From positions 1 through 64,000 of the forward strand of contig NZ_JAPZUB010000034.1 in the NCBI RefSeq assembly GCF_027533505.1: a stretch of 64,000 nt of DNA, read 5' to 3'. Below the pieces are notes generated by a model. That model did not search any database, had not been told where the DNA came from, and worked only from the letters and a program-made list of their open reading frames with translations. This document shows positions 1 to 7,931 of the stretch, one piece after another. A program made the position numbers and the translations under genes. Positions within the stretch are counted from its first letter, which is position 1; each line of letters begins with the position of its first letter. The DNA is from Flavobacterium sp. (lineage in GTDB: Bacteria; Bacteroidota; Bacteroidia; Flavobacteriales; Flavobacteriaceae).

Positions 1-4
1 GGTG

Positions 5-35
5 CAAAAGTAAAACTCTTTTTTAATCTGACAAA
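5..35 (-). promoter_or_regulatory. promoter for a leftward gene outside the window
   Basis: On the minus strand TTTG (35-32) is followed after 19 bases by TACTTTTG (12-5), an exact match to the Bacteroidota layout TTTG-N19-TAnnTTTG. It points out of the left edge, so the gene it serves is not visible. Confidence 0.55.
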
Positions 36-103
36 TACTTTTGCAACTTTTTTTTCGAAATCTTTTACCATTCCAAAAACCCGTAACTTCCGTTTTGGGA
101 GTG

Positions 104-136
104 CAAATATAGAAACCTATACACCCTATATCCAAA
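104..136 (-). promoter_or_regulatory. second leftward promoter
   Basis: On the minus strand TTTG (136-133) and TATATTTG (111-104) are 21 bases apart. With the box at 5-35 this makes tandem promoters for the same leftward gene beyond the window. Apart from these and the repeat at 365-440, positions 1-474 hold no gene I can support. Confidence 0.45.
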
Positions 137-364
137 AAAAAATTGGTCTTTTTTCTATCTTTTTTTCTATCGGCTTGTTTCCAAAGACTTACACCGTGAA
201 AGGATTTGATTTTCGGGTGGAAAATCCAATCCAACGGCCTAATTGGGGCTCATTTTTGAAAACACAACACCCCAAAAACGTCGTGAAAAAAGCGAATTTT
301 TTGGCATTGGTTTTTTCAAAGCACAATTTTAAGGCATTCTTCTGCAGCAGCAAGCCTACAACAC

Positions 365-440
365 AGCCCCGGGCGACGCGGCACCCTGCCCCGGTGCGCT
401 AGCGAAAGGGGCCGGTATAGCATAGCACGGGAAGCCGCTC
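365..440. repeat. GC-rich dispersed intergenic repeat, copy 1
   Basis: This GC-rich block in an AT-rich spacer carries a GCGGCACCCTG segment, a variable centre, then GGTATAGCATAGC and a run like CGGGAAGC. The same order of motifs occurs in three other spacers of this window (4521-4612, 10495-10562, 47771-47866). It lies just past the stop of the permease gene. Confidence 0.5.
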
Positions 441-474
441 ACGCAAGAACCCGAAAATAAGGTGCTGCCAAAAA

Positions 475-1710
475 CTAATCGAAGCGAATGGTTTTGGAAG
501 GAACGATACGGGTAATAATATAGGAAGGAATGAGAAGCACTAGCAAACATACGAGAGTAGTGCCTAAATTGAGCAATGCAATGTAGCCGTAATCAATAGA
601 AACGGGGGCGGTGGTCACATAATAGCTTTCGGGATCGAGACGAATGACTCCGAAATACTTTTGTATGTACAACACGAGTAAGGCAACGCCATTGCCCCAC
701 AGTAAACCGCGTACGATAAGATGTAATGCATTGTACAAAAAGATTTTCCGCACAGACCAATTGGTCGCTCCCATGGCTTTGAGTATGCCTATCATTTGCG
801 TTCGCTCTAGGATTAGCACCAACAAGGCCACCACCATATTGATCGTCGAAACAGCAATCATGACGCACAATATAATAAGGATATTAAAGTCGAAAAGCTT
901 TAGCCAATCGAAGATATAGTAATATTTTTCAGTGATGGTTTCGGTGTTTAATAGCGACCCTGTTTCTTGGTATACGGCTTGACCCGTTTGGGCGATGCGA
1001 TTAAAATCGGACACAAAAACTTCAAAACTTCCCACTTGGTCAGGACGCCAGCGGTTCATGCGTTGCACATGCTTGATGTCGCCGATGAGATACACCGAGT
1101 CGAAATCTTTAACGCCAGAGTTGTAAATACCAGACACCGTAAACCGTCGTGCTTTGGGCAAAGAATTTTGACCTTGTGCTAAGAAAAACGTATTGAACTG
1201 GCTTCCAACCTTGAGATGGAGTCGGTCGGCTAGGTATTGTGAAATCAAAACCTCCTGGGAATAGCCTTTCCCGAGTTTAGGAATCGTTCCAGCGACGACA
1301 TACTCTTGAATGGCCGACCAGCGAAAATCGGTTCCAACCCCTTTGAACAAAATCCCTTCAAAAGAATTCGCTGTGCGAATGACCCCCGCTTTGGTTGCCA
1401 CGGCTTGCACATGAGCGATCCCGTTTACGGAGGTAAACTTTGGGTAAAACTTTTGGTGAAGTGCTATGGGTTCAGTGCTCACTTCGGAGGCATTGCCGTT
1501 GAAAGCGCTAATCACAATATGACCATTGAAAGCGGCTACTTTCTCTCGAATTTTTTCTTGCAAACCTACACCTGTAGCGACTGAGAGCACCATCATAAAT
1601 ATCCCCAAGGCAATCGCCACCACTGCAATTTTTATAATTGGAGCAGAAATACTACTTTTAACCTTTTTGGAGGCCGTAAGGCGTTTTGCTATGAAAAATT
1701 CTAAATTCAA
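475..1710 (-). CDS. FtsX-like ABC transporter permease (LolC/LolE type)
   Basis: Predicted inner-membrane permease of about 411 residues from the LolC/E-MacB-FtsX family, which works with an ABC ATPase to move lipoproteins or other envelope substrates. One membrane segment lies near the N terminus (SAPIIKIAVVAIALGIFMMV), followed by a large MacB-type periplasmic domain, then three C-terminal membrane segments. No ATPase gene is adjacent. I chose the TTG start at 1710 because the protein then begins NLEFFIAKRL, as I recall for this family, and because a TACTTTTG box sits 21 bases upstream at 1732-1739; a longer frame runs to 1851 but would read through the promoter. Its 5' end overlaps the divergent muramidase gene. 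The family is clear; the substrate is not. Confidence 0.85.
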   Translation of the reverse strand: MNLEFFIAKRLTASKKVKSSISAPIIKIAVVAIALGIFMMVLSVATGVGLQEKIREKVAAFNGHIVISAFNGNASEVSTEPIALHQKFYPKFTSVNGIAHVQAVATKAGVIRTANSFEGILFKGVGTDFRWSAIQEYVVAGTIPKLGKGYSQEVLISQYLADRLHLKVGSQFNTFFLAQGQNSLPKARRFTVSGIYNSGVKDFDSVYLIGDIKHVQRMNRWRPDQVGSFEVFVSDFNRIAQTGQAVYQETGSLLNTETITEKYYYIFDWLKLFDFNILIILCVMIAVSTINMVVALLVLILERTQMIGILKAMGATNWSVRKIFLYNALHLIVRGLLWGNGVALLVLYIQKYFGVIRLDPESYYVTTAPVSIDYGYIALLNLGTTLVCLLVLLIPSYIITRIVPSKTIRFD

Positions 1711-3016
1711 TCGTATGCGTAATTGGGTGCTCAAAAGTACAGTTTTATTCTTGGTTTTGCTAATGGTTTCGTGTAGCGGATTGCAAACGCATAGACCAAC
1801 CAATAGCACCAGCGTACCCATGGTCAAACAATCGGAAGATATTTTACTCACCGGAGCTGAAAATACAAAATTCTACTTACCGCTTTTAAAAGGAAAGAAA
1901 GTCGGAATTATCACCAATCCGTCAGGAATACTCACTTCCAGTAATGCTAAAAATGACACGTTACCCAATGGCAAAATCATTACCGTTCGTCACTTTTATG
2001 AACGAGATGACCAAGGTGGTTTTCAAAAATACAGCAAGTCGATAGTCGATTTCCTTTTGGAATCCAACGTCAATGTTCAAAAAATCTTCGCCCCTGAACA
2101 TGGTTTTCGGGGTACTGCCGATGCGGGTGAACATATCGTTGATGGTAAAGACACCAAAACGGGCTTGCCTATTGTTTCGTTGTATGGCAACAACAAAAAA
2201 CCAAAACCGGAACAATTGGAGGGAATTGAAGTGATGGTTTTTGATTTACAAGATGTCGGGGCTCGCTTTTACACCTATATCTCTTCCTTGCATTATATTA
2301 TGGAAGCTTGTGCGGAAAATCAAATTCCGTTGCTTGTACTGGACCGCCCCAATCCGAATGGCAGCATAGTGGATGGACCTGTTTTGGAAAAAGAACATAC
2401 CAGTTTTGTGGGGATGCATCCTATTCCGGTGCTACATGGCATGACTATCGGTGAATATGCCCAAATGATTAATGGTGAAAAATGGTTAAAAAACGGCATT
2501 CAATGTCAGCTCACCGTCATTCCCTGTTTGAATTATTCACGCGAAATGTTGTATAGCCTACCGGTTCGGCCTTCCCCCAATTTACCCAACGATCAATCGA
2601 TTAATTTGTATGCGAGTTTGTGTTTTTTTGAAGGCACCAACGTGAGTGTCGGACGTGGCACCGATTTACAATTTCAAATTTACGGATCGCCTTTTCTTGA
2701 GAATATGCCGTTTGAATTTACACCAGAACCTAATTTTGGTGCCAAAGAACCCCTACACAAAGGACAAAAATGCTTTGGTGAAAATTTATCGAAAATTGAG
2801 AAAGTACAACATTTGGAATTAAAGTGGCTACTTAAAGCCTATGCATCTACTGTTGACAAGAGTATTTTCTTCAATGATTTTTTTACCAAATTGGCGGGAA
2901 CCAAACAATTGCGTCAACAAATTGAAGCTGGAGTGACGGAAGAGGCGATACGGGATTCGTGGAAAAATGGCCTTGAAGCTTTCAAAAAAATGCGTCAGCC
3001 CTATTTATTATACTAA
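1691..3016 (+). CDS. namZ: exo-beta-N-acetylmuramidase NamZ-like lipoprotein (DUF1343, GH171)
   Basis: Member of the DUF1343/GH171 family, whose characterised member NamZ removes terminal N-acetylmuramic acid from peptidoglycan fragments. From ATG 1691 the protein has about 441 residues. It opens with a lipoprotein signal (KSTVLFLVLLMVSCSG, Cys near residue 28), so it is probably an envelope lipoprotein that recycles cell-wall debris. Family motifs are visible: GKKVGIITNPSG, APEHGFRG, DLQDVGARFYTYISSL and LDRPNP. ATG 1715 is an alternative start that would shorten the N-region but keep the lipobox and would avoid overlapping the divergent permease gene. The 3' end overlaps the convergent small membrane protein gene by 4 bases. 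Confidence 0.88.
   Translation: MKNSKFNRMRNWVLKSTVLFLVLLMVSCSGLQTHRPTNSTSVPMVKQSEDILLTGAENTKFYLPLLKGKKVGIITNPSGILTSSNAKNDTLPNGKIITVRHFYERDDQGGFQKYSKSIVDFLLESNVNVQKIFAPEHGFRGTADAGEHIVDGKDTKTGLPIVSLYGNNKKPKPEQLEGIEVMVFDLQDVGARFYTYISSLHYIMEACAENQIPLLVLDRPNPNGSIVDGPVLEKEHTSFVGMHPIPVLHGMTIGEYAQMINGEKWLKNGIQCQLTVIPCLNYSREMLYSLPVRPSPNLPNDQSINLYASLCFFEGTNVSVGRGTDLQFQIYGSPFLENMPFEFTPEPNFGAKEPLHKGQKCFGENLSKIEKVQHLELKWLLKAYASTVDKSIFFNDFFTKLAGTKQLRQQIEAGVTEEAIRDSWKNGLEAFKKMRQPYLLY
1732..1739 (-). promoter_or_regulatory. -7 box of the permease gene, inside namZ
   Basis: TACTTTTG on the minus strand fits TAnnTTTG and stands 21 bases before the TTG start at 1710. It lies within the signal-peptide codons of the divergent namZ gene. 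I see no clear TTG -33 box. Confidence 0.4.
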
Positions 3017-3237
3017 GCAAAACGCTGTTCTAGAATCCGTTGCAACCCCTTGAAGGTGAAAAACAAACTATAAAAGATTCCCACTAGCAATCCAAAAACG
3101 ATGAGGGACATGCAAACAATTTCCATTCCCAACGAAAAATGACTGGACTGTGGTACATCGGTATCAATATAGGCCCCAAACAAGGTAAGTCCCAAACCGA
3201 TAGCATAGATGCCAAGAAGAATAAACAAATGTCGCAT
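3013..3237 (-). CDS. small two-helix membrane protein
   Basis: A 74-residue protein starting MRHLFILLGIYAIGLGLTLFG, with two hydrophobic segments joined by a short polar stretch and a basic C-terminal tail. I do not recognise a functional family. The open frame continues upstream, but the ATG at 3237 places the first membrane helix at the N terminus and is the natural start. It lies 41 bases downstream of the Cys-cluster gene on the same strand, so the two may be co-transcribed, and its stop overlaps the namZ stop on the opposite strand. Confidence 0.6.
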   Translation of the reverse strand: MRHLFILLGIYAIGLGLTLFGAYIDTDVPQSSHFSLGMEIVCMSLIVFGLLVGIFYSLFFTFKGLQRILEQRFA

Positions 3238-3278
3238 AGGAAGTGTGTTTTTTACAAAACGAATGCTACAAAAGAATA

Positions 3279-3776
3279 TTATTTCACCGGAATTCTTTTT
3301 TTCATTTCCTCTACAATATTGAAGGCGGCTGGGCAAATGGCAACGTTTTGTAGGGTCAAATTCGCGATTTGATAAAACTTCGTACGATCCGTGTGCGGAT
3401 ACTCGCGACAAGCTTTGGGTCGTACCTCATAAATCATACAATAGTTTTCGGCATCCAAAAACGTACAGGGGACACTTTTTAACACATAATCTTTATCCTC
3501 GTCCATGCGCAAATACTGGTCGATGAACTGTTGAGGCTTTTGGCGCAAGTGTTTGGCAATTCGCTCAATGTCGGCCGATGTAAATAAAGGGCCTGTCGTT
3601 TTACAGCAATTGGCGCATTGCAAACAATCGGTTTTTTTAAATTCACGCTCATGCAACTCCTGCATTTGGTAATCTAAATCGCGCGGCGGATGTTTTTTGA
3701 GTTTGTCAAAATACTTTTTGTTCTCACTCTGGCGTTCTTTGGCCAATTTTGCTAATTCGTGTACAGCGGGTTTCAA
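3279..3776 (-). CDS. YkgJ-family cysteine-cluster protein
   Basis: Member of the YkgJ/CxxCxxCC family, annotated as putative zinc- or iron-chelating proteins of unknown reaction. It has 165 residues with the signature CLQCANCC at residues 51-58 and further Cys residues in PCTFLDAENYC and ACREYPH, all typical family ligands. No ATG is available, so I place the start at TTG 3776; a TATTTTTG box 20 bases upstream (3797-3804) supports this. The gene is divergent from the methyltransferase, and their promoters overlap. A role in modifying or protecting a protein by metal binding is only inference. Confidence 0.8.
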   Translation of the reverse strand: MKPAVHELAKLAKERQSENKKYFDKLKKHPPRDLDYQMQELHEREFKKTDCLQCANCCKTTGPLFTSADIERIAKHLRQKPQQFIDQYLRMDEDKDYVLKSVPCTFLDAENYCMIYEVRPKACREYPHTDRTKFYQIANLTLQNVAICPAAFNIVEEMKKRIPVK

Positions 3777-3786
3777 TGTTGCTCGG

Positions 3787-3794
3787 TATCTTTG
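3787..3794 (+). promoter_or_regulatory. -7 box of the methyltransferase gene
   Basis: TATCTTTG lies 15 bases before ATG 3810. It is 2 bases from an oppositely facing TATTTTTG box at 3797-3804. No TTG -33 element is evident upstream. Confidence 0.5.
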
Positions 3795-3796
3795 TA

Positions 3797-3830
3797 CAAA
3801 AATACAATCATGTTGGATTTATTCGGCCAA
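3797..3830 (-). promoter_or_regulatory. promoter of the YkgJ-family gene
   Basis: On the minus strand TTG (3830-3828) and TATTTTTG (3804-3797) are separated by 23 bases. The box overlaps the expected transcript start of the rightward methyltransferase gene, so the two promoters probably compete. Confidence 0.4.
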
Positions 3831-4511
3831 GCCATCCTCGATTTTTACACCCAAAATAATCCGCAACCGCTTTTGACGGAAACTTCGATCTCTGAGAAAG
3901 ATGAAATGGATGTGGGGTATCTGTTTCGAACGTATCAAAATATGCCGCGACTCGAACAAAAAGCACTGCAACTCACTAATGGAAAAGTTTTGGATATAGG
4001 GGCGGGGGCGGGTTGCCACACCTTGTATCTCCAACAAAAAGGGATTGATGTTACCGCGTTGGACCAATCCTCGTATGCTATTCAAGCTTGTCGTTTACAA
4101 AACATTCAACATTGCGTTCAAAGTTCGTTGCTCGATTACAACCCCGATACGCTATTCGACACGATTTTAGTATTGATGAACGGCACAGGAATTTTCGGAA
4201 AATTGAATCAGACTGCATTGTACCTCCAAAAGCTAAAATCGTTACTGAATCCCGGGGGGCAAATTCTAATCGACAGTTCAGATCTTATCTACATGTTTGA
4301 CGAAGATGAAGACGGCGGACGTTGGATTCCCGACAACGGTTACTATGGCGAGCTTGAATTTACCCTCCACTACAAAGGACAAAAAGAGCAGTTCCCTTGG
4401 TTGTATTTGGATTACAATACGCTTCAAAACGCAGCCTTGGCCAACGGGTTCCAATGTGAATTAGTCATGGAAGGCAAAAACTATGATTATTTAGCGCGGT
4501 TGACGGTTTAA
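3810..4511 (+). CDS. class I SAM-dependent methyltransferase
   Basis: A 233-residue Rossmann-fold methyltransferase. The SAM-binding motif I is VLDIGAGAGCHTLYL, followed by an acidic motif II (VTALDQSS) and a motif IV region (FDTILVLMNGTGIF). The substrate cannot be told from sequence. ATG 3810 is preferred over an upstream in-frame start because a TATCTTTG promoter box lies between them. It ends just before the repeat at 4521-4612. Confidence 0.85.
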   Translation: MLDLFGQAILDFYTQNNPQPLLTETSISEKDEMDVGYLFRTYQNMPRLEQKALQLTNGKVLDIGAGAGCHTLYLQQKGIDVTALDQSSYAIQACRLQNIQHCVQSSLLDYNPDTLFDTILVLMNGTGIFGKLNQTALYLQKLKSLLNPGGQILIDSSDLIYMFDEDEDGGRWIPDNGYYGELEFTLHYKGQKEQFPWLYLDYNTLQNAALANGFQCELVMEGKNYDYLARLTV

Positions 4512-4520
4512 TTTTTTGGG

Positions 4521-4612
4521 CAGCAATTCCGGCTTTCCGCTATACCTGCCTGCCGGCAGGCAGGTCCCTCCACTTCGTTGCGGGGATGCCGCTTCAATCC
4601 GGGCTGCAGCGC
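4521..4612. repeat. GC-rich dispersed intergenic repeat, copy 2
   Basis: Read on the minus strand this block runs GATTGAAGCGGCATCC, a GC-rich centre, then GGTATAGCGGAAAGCCGG, matching the copies at 365-440, 10495-10562 and 47771-47866. The centre holds a near-perfect palindrome built on CCTGCC/GGCAGG at about 4545-4565. It separates two convergent genes. Confidence 0.6.
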
Positions 4613-4629
4613 CAGACAATTGTATGGCT

Positions 4630-5787
4630 CTACACATCGATTAAATCCGTCGTTTGGATAATATCCCATAACGCGGCATACAACGTATCCAAATCCGCAA
4701 CGGTATTGTAGGCATTGATTGAAAACCGTAAATAAACCCCATCGTTTAAAGGCATCACTGGAATTTGAATCTTGTATTTCGTATACAATAGTTCTTTAAG
4801 TTCCATCGGTTTGGCAGTACAAACGGGTATGCTCGCCATTTGTCCTAAAAACTCTTCCGTAACGGGACAAATCGGCTGACTATTTACCAATTTACAAAAC
4901 CTAGGATATTGATCGATAACCAACTCACGACAGGCTTTGGCTTGGTTTTCCCAGTCATTCTCTTTTAAAAACCGAATCACCTCTGGCGTGCATAAATAGG
5001 TCGAATAGTCGTTGGTGCCCTGGTATTCATGGTAATCCAAAAACGGACTTTCGCTGGGGAACAAACTTTCATAGCCCCAACTCACGATTAATGGATCGAG
5101 GTCGGCTTGAAACTCTTTTTTTACATACAAAAACGAACTTCCTTTGGGCGCCAACATCCATTTGTGCAACGTTCCTGTATAATAATCGGGGTTGAGTTCG
5201 TGCAAATTCAACGGAATATGACCCGGTACATGCGCTCCATCAACAATGGTAATCAAACCAAGCTCTTGGGCTTTATCACAAATTTCTTTGACGGGAAAAA
5301 TGAGTGCTGTTGAACTCGAAATTTGATTGATAAATACCACTTTTGTTTTGGAGGTATACCCTTTCCAAAAATCGGCTATGATTTGCTCCTTGGACGTAAT
5401 CGGCAACGTAATATTTTGACGAATATATTTGGCGCCTGATTTTTTACAATAAAAATTCCAGGTACGATCCATGGCGCCGTATTCATGATTGGTGGCTAAA
5501 ATTTCGTCCCCTGGTTGCAACTGCAAACTCCGCATGATGGTATTGATGGCTTGAGTGGGATTGGGGGTAAAGAAAAAATCGTTGGCCTCACAACCCAGAA
5601 ATTCAGCCAAAGGATATTTGGCTTCTTTCAGGTAATTGGGTAATTTTTTTTGGATAAAATGTACGGGGTCCGCTTCCATTTCGCGCTGTAAAGCCATTTT
5701 GGCTTCAAAAACGGGTCGGGGTGTCGCTCCGAAAGAACCGTGATTTAAGAACGTTATCGTTGGATCTAATAAAAAATGTGTTTTCAT
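4630..5787 (-). CDS. PLP-dependent class V aminotransferase-fold enzyme
   Basis: A 385-residue fold-type I PLP enzyme of the class V / isopenicillin-N-epimerase-like group. It begins with the typical NHGSFGATP segment. The cofactor-binding Asp-Gly-Ala-His motif is VDGAHVPG (residues 182-189), and the Schiff-base lysine is probably Lys209 in TGTLHKWMLAPKG. The usual annotations (epimerase, cysteine desulfurase, aminotransferase) cannot be separated by eye, so the reaction is open. It is the last gene of a leftward series and is preceded by the terminator of the DUF2059 gene. Confidence 0.85.
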   Translation of the reverse strand: MKTHFLLDPTITFLNHGSFGATPRPVFEAKMALQREMEADPVHFIQKKLPNYLKEAKYPLAEFLGCEANDFFFTPNPTQAINTIMRSLQLQPGDEILATNHEYGAMDRTWNFYCKKSGAKYIRQNITLPITSKEQIIADFWKGYTSKTKVVFINQISSSTALIFPVKEICDKAQELGLITIVDGAHVPGHIPLNLHELNPDYYTGTLHKWMLAPKGSSFLYVKKEFQADLDPLIVSWGYESLFPSESPFLDYHEYQGTNDYSTYLCTPEVIRFLKENDWENQAKACRELVIDQYPRFCKLVNSQPICPVTEEFLGQMASIPVCTAKPMELKELLYTKYKIQIPVMPLNDGVYLRFSINAYNTVADLDTLYAALWDIIQTTDLIDV

Positions 5788-5800
5788 AGGAATGGGTCAA

Positions 5801-5827
5801 AAAAAATCCCAAACAATTTGTTTGGGA
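5801..5827 (-). terminator. terminator after the DUF2059 gene
   Basis: TCCCAAAC and GTTTGGGA form an 8-bp stem followed, on the minus strand, by a run of eight T. It lies between the DUF2059 stop and the PLP-enzyme start. Confidence 0.75.
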
Positions 5828-5849
5828 CTTCTTAAGGTTTTTGCATTGA

Positions 5850-6275
5850 TTATTGCATGTATTTCATCATCATCGCTTGCAAGTCCGCTTGAATTTCCAT
5901 CATCGCTTCTTGAGACTTCTGATTGATTTCACCGGCTTTTTCTTTCATTTTCTTCCCAACAGGGCTGTTATAAAATGCCATCATTGCTTTGATGTCTTCT
6001 TTGGTGTAAGTTTGTGCGTAAACCTCGGCCGTTTTTTCATTGATTTTTTTCATCATGGCATCAAACTCCATGGTGAATGCTGCTTTTTTATCGTCGGGAA
6101 CTTGCCCCAACAATTGATCTTTGTATCCGCTAAGCACATTTCCGGAGCCACTTGCTTCAATAACGGCCAAACATTCTTTTTTCAAAGCTTCATCAACAGC
6201 GGGTTTAGCAGGGGCTTGGGCCATTGCCAAAGAGGAAACGCAAACAAATGCGAATGTGTAAACTAATTTTCTCAT
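5850..6275 (-). CDS. exported DUF2059 protein
   Basis: A 141-residue protein with a cleavable signal peptide (ending near SLAMAQA) and a helical DUF2059 domain: ALKKECLAVIEASG, then YTKEDIKAMMAFYNSPVGKKM, the most conserved part of the family. The C terminus is Met-rich (AMMMKYMQ). Family function is unknown; the protein should be periplasmic. It lies 97 bases after the second TonB-C-domain gene and has its own strong terminator downstream. Confidence 0.85.
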   Translation of the reverse strand: MRKLVYTFAFVCVSSLAMAQAPAKPAVDEALKKECLAVIEASGSGNVLSGYKDQLLGQVPDDKKAAFTMEFDAMMKKINEKTAEVYAQTYTKEDIKAMMAFYNSPVGKKMKEKAGEINQKSQEAMMEIQADLQAMMMKYMQ

Positions 6276-6372
6276 GGTATATTTTTTAATGGTTATAAAT
6301 GTACGTTTTTACATTTAATTTCTTAGACGCAAAAACAGTTTTTTTGTTACTTGCATGTACAATAAAATATTT

Positions 6373-7128
6373 TTATTTACTATTAATTTTAATGGGTATC
6401 GAATAACTGCAACGAACAGGCACGCCTCTTTGCATAGCGGGTTGCCATAGTGGCGATAATTTTAGTACGCGAATTGCTTCCTCTCCCGTTCCATAACCAA
6501 GATCTTTTACCACCTTTATATCGGTTAATGAGCCCGCTTCATCAATTATAAAGGAGACGATTATAGTACCCGATAAACCCGCCACACTGGGTGTTTGATA
6601 GTTCTTGGCTATCAGTGTATAAAACTCCTCCAAACCGCCCGGATATTGGGGTGCTTTTTCCACTTGATTTTTGGTATATACCTCGGGTTCACTTTTGGGT
6701 GTTGTTTGGGCTGGAGTCCCTTGGGCGGGTGTTGTTGGTTGGATCGCTTTAAACTCAAAAGGGAATTTAATAGTAGTAACTGTTGGATTTCCATTTCGAT
6801 AGGCTGGAACCCACAAAGGAGATGCTTTGACAACACGGATCATCTCGGTGGCCGATTCGATGTCTAAGACTTCAACAATACGAATGTCGCTGACTTCACC
6901 TTTGGTAGTAATAGCAAAGGAAAGCACCATTCTTCCTGGCTTTTTTGCTTTTGAAAAATCAAAATGAGTTTTAACATAATCGTAAAACTTCTCGACTCCC
7001 CCGCCTTGAAATTTGGGGTCGATCAAATCCCCTTTCAAATAAACTTCGCCTTCGCCTTGAATTTGAGCCGCACCGTTGAAAATGAAAAAAAAGCAGTATA
7101 GGGCTAACATAAACTTGAAGCGTATCAT
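6373..7128 (-). CDS. exported protein with two TonB C-terminal-like domains
   Basis: A 251-residue protein with a signal peptide (MIRFKFMLALYCFFFIFNGA) and two TonB_C-like domains, roughly residues 30-125 and 155-251. Each has the pattern GG-x-x-x-FY near its start and SPLW-x-PA near its end. A Gln/Thr/Pro-rich linker joins them. True TonB has a retained N-terminal anchor; here the hydrophobic segment looks like a cleavable signal, so it may be a free periplasmic protein and not an energy transducer. Its ATG overlaps the stop of the upstream paralogue by 4 bases, so the pair is translationally coupled. Confidence 0.75.
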   Translation of the reverse strand: MIRFKFMLALYCFFFIFNGAAQIQGEGEVYLKGDLIDPKFQGGGVEKFYDYVKTHFDFSKAKKPGRMVLSFAITTKGEVSDIRIVEVLDIESATEMIRVVKASPLWVPAYRNGNPTVTTIKFPFEFKAIQPTTPAQGTPAQTTPKSEPEVYTKNQVEKAPQYPGGLEEFYTLIAKNYQTPSVAGLSGTIIVSFIIDEAGSLTDIKVVKDLGYGTGEEAIRVLKLSPLWQPAMQRGVPVRCSYSIPIKINSK

Positions 7129-7931
7129 TGGGGAACTATGATTTTAATTGGTAAACTGTACTTACACCGCACAGGTCTGCCTCGTTGTGTAGCAGGTTTC
7201 CACTTGGGGGATGATTTTAAAACACGCACCGCTTCTTCTCCCGTACCATAACCCACATCCCTGAGCACCTTAATTTCTGATAATGACCCGTCTTTTTCAA
7301 TCACAAAACTGATAAATACATTCCCTTTGAGACCGGGTATATCGGGAGTTTTAAATGCTTTTCCAATAAATTTATAAAATGCCTCCATACCCCCAGGAAA
7401 CTCAGGTTTAGTTTCAATTGCAGAGAAAGAATACACGGGTTCGGATTTATCTTCAACCAGTTCGGTCTTGGGTCCCTCATCATTGGGCATATAGACCACA
7501 ACACTTTGACTTTTTAAGGCATCCCAATTGAGACTAGTCCGTTTATAGCTCATTAATTTTGTTTTGGCTTCCCATTGTCCATTCTTGATTTGGATTGATT
7601 TTTCTACCAAGGTCATGTACGCTTCATTCATCCCTTCGGTACTCCATTTTGGAGATTTTTGAATCGTATTATAAAGGCGTAGGGCGTCGGCTTCATTGGT
7701 ATGGTAAAAAACCGTAGGAAAGTGCACTGTCCCTTGGTTATCGATGTAAAAGGAAACTTTAAAACGGATTACTTGAGCGGTATCGATAGCCATTGCGCTT
7801 TGTTTGGCTAAAAAATCTTCAAAAGAAGCGTATTTATCTGTTGGAAATACGGGCATCTTGGGCGGTTGTATTGGTTGCGCTACAGTAAGCACAGCCCACA
7901 AACACAATCCTAAAAGCAATAGTTTTTTCAC
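7125..7931 (-). CDS. exported protein with one TonB C-terminal-like domain
   Basis: A 268-residue protein with a signal peptide (cleavage likely after LTVAQ) and a C-terminal TonB_C-like domain of about 95 residues (KPEFPGGMEAFYKFIGK to the end). The middle is a divergent copy that still shows a SPKW motif. It resembles its downstream neighbour closely in the C-terminal domain (GYGTGEEAxRVLKxSPxW). Its start codon directly follows the queE stop, so translation is probably coupled to queE. A role in envelope protein interaction is inference only. Confidence 0.75.
   Translation of the reverse strand: MKKLLLLGLCLWAVLTVAQPIQPPKMPVFPTDKYASFEDFLAKQSAMAIDTAQVIRFKVSFYIDNQGTVHFPTVFYHTNEADALRLYNTIQKSPKWSTEGMNEAYMTLVEKSIQIKNGQWEAKTKLMSYKRTSLNWDALKSQSVVVYMPNDEGPKTELVEDKSEPVYSFSAIETKPEFPGGMEAFYKFIGKAFKTPDIPGLKGNVFISFVIEKDGSLSEIKVLRDVGYGTGEEAVRVLKSSPKWKPATQRGRPVRCKYSLPIKIIVPQ

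Noticed and set aside
175..402. 75-residue open frame near the left end
   Set aside because: It overlaps repeat copy 1, has no domain or promoter, and its composition looks like translated spacer.
475..1851. Longer version of the permease starting at 1851
   Set aside because: The extra 47 residues contain no expected signal and would read through the TACTTTTG box at 1732-1739; TTG 1710 fits the family start better.
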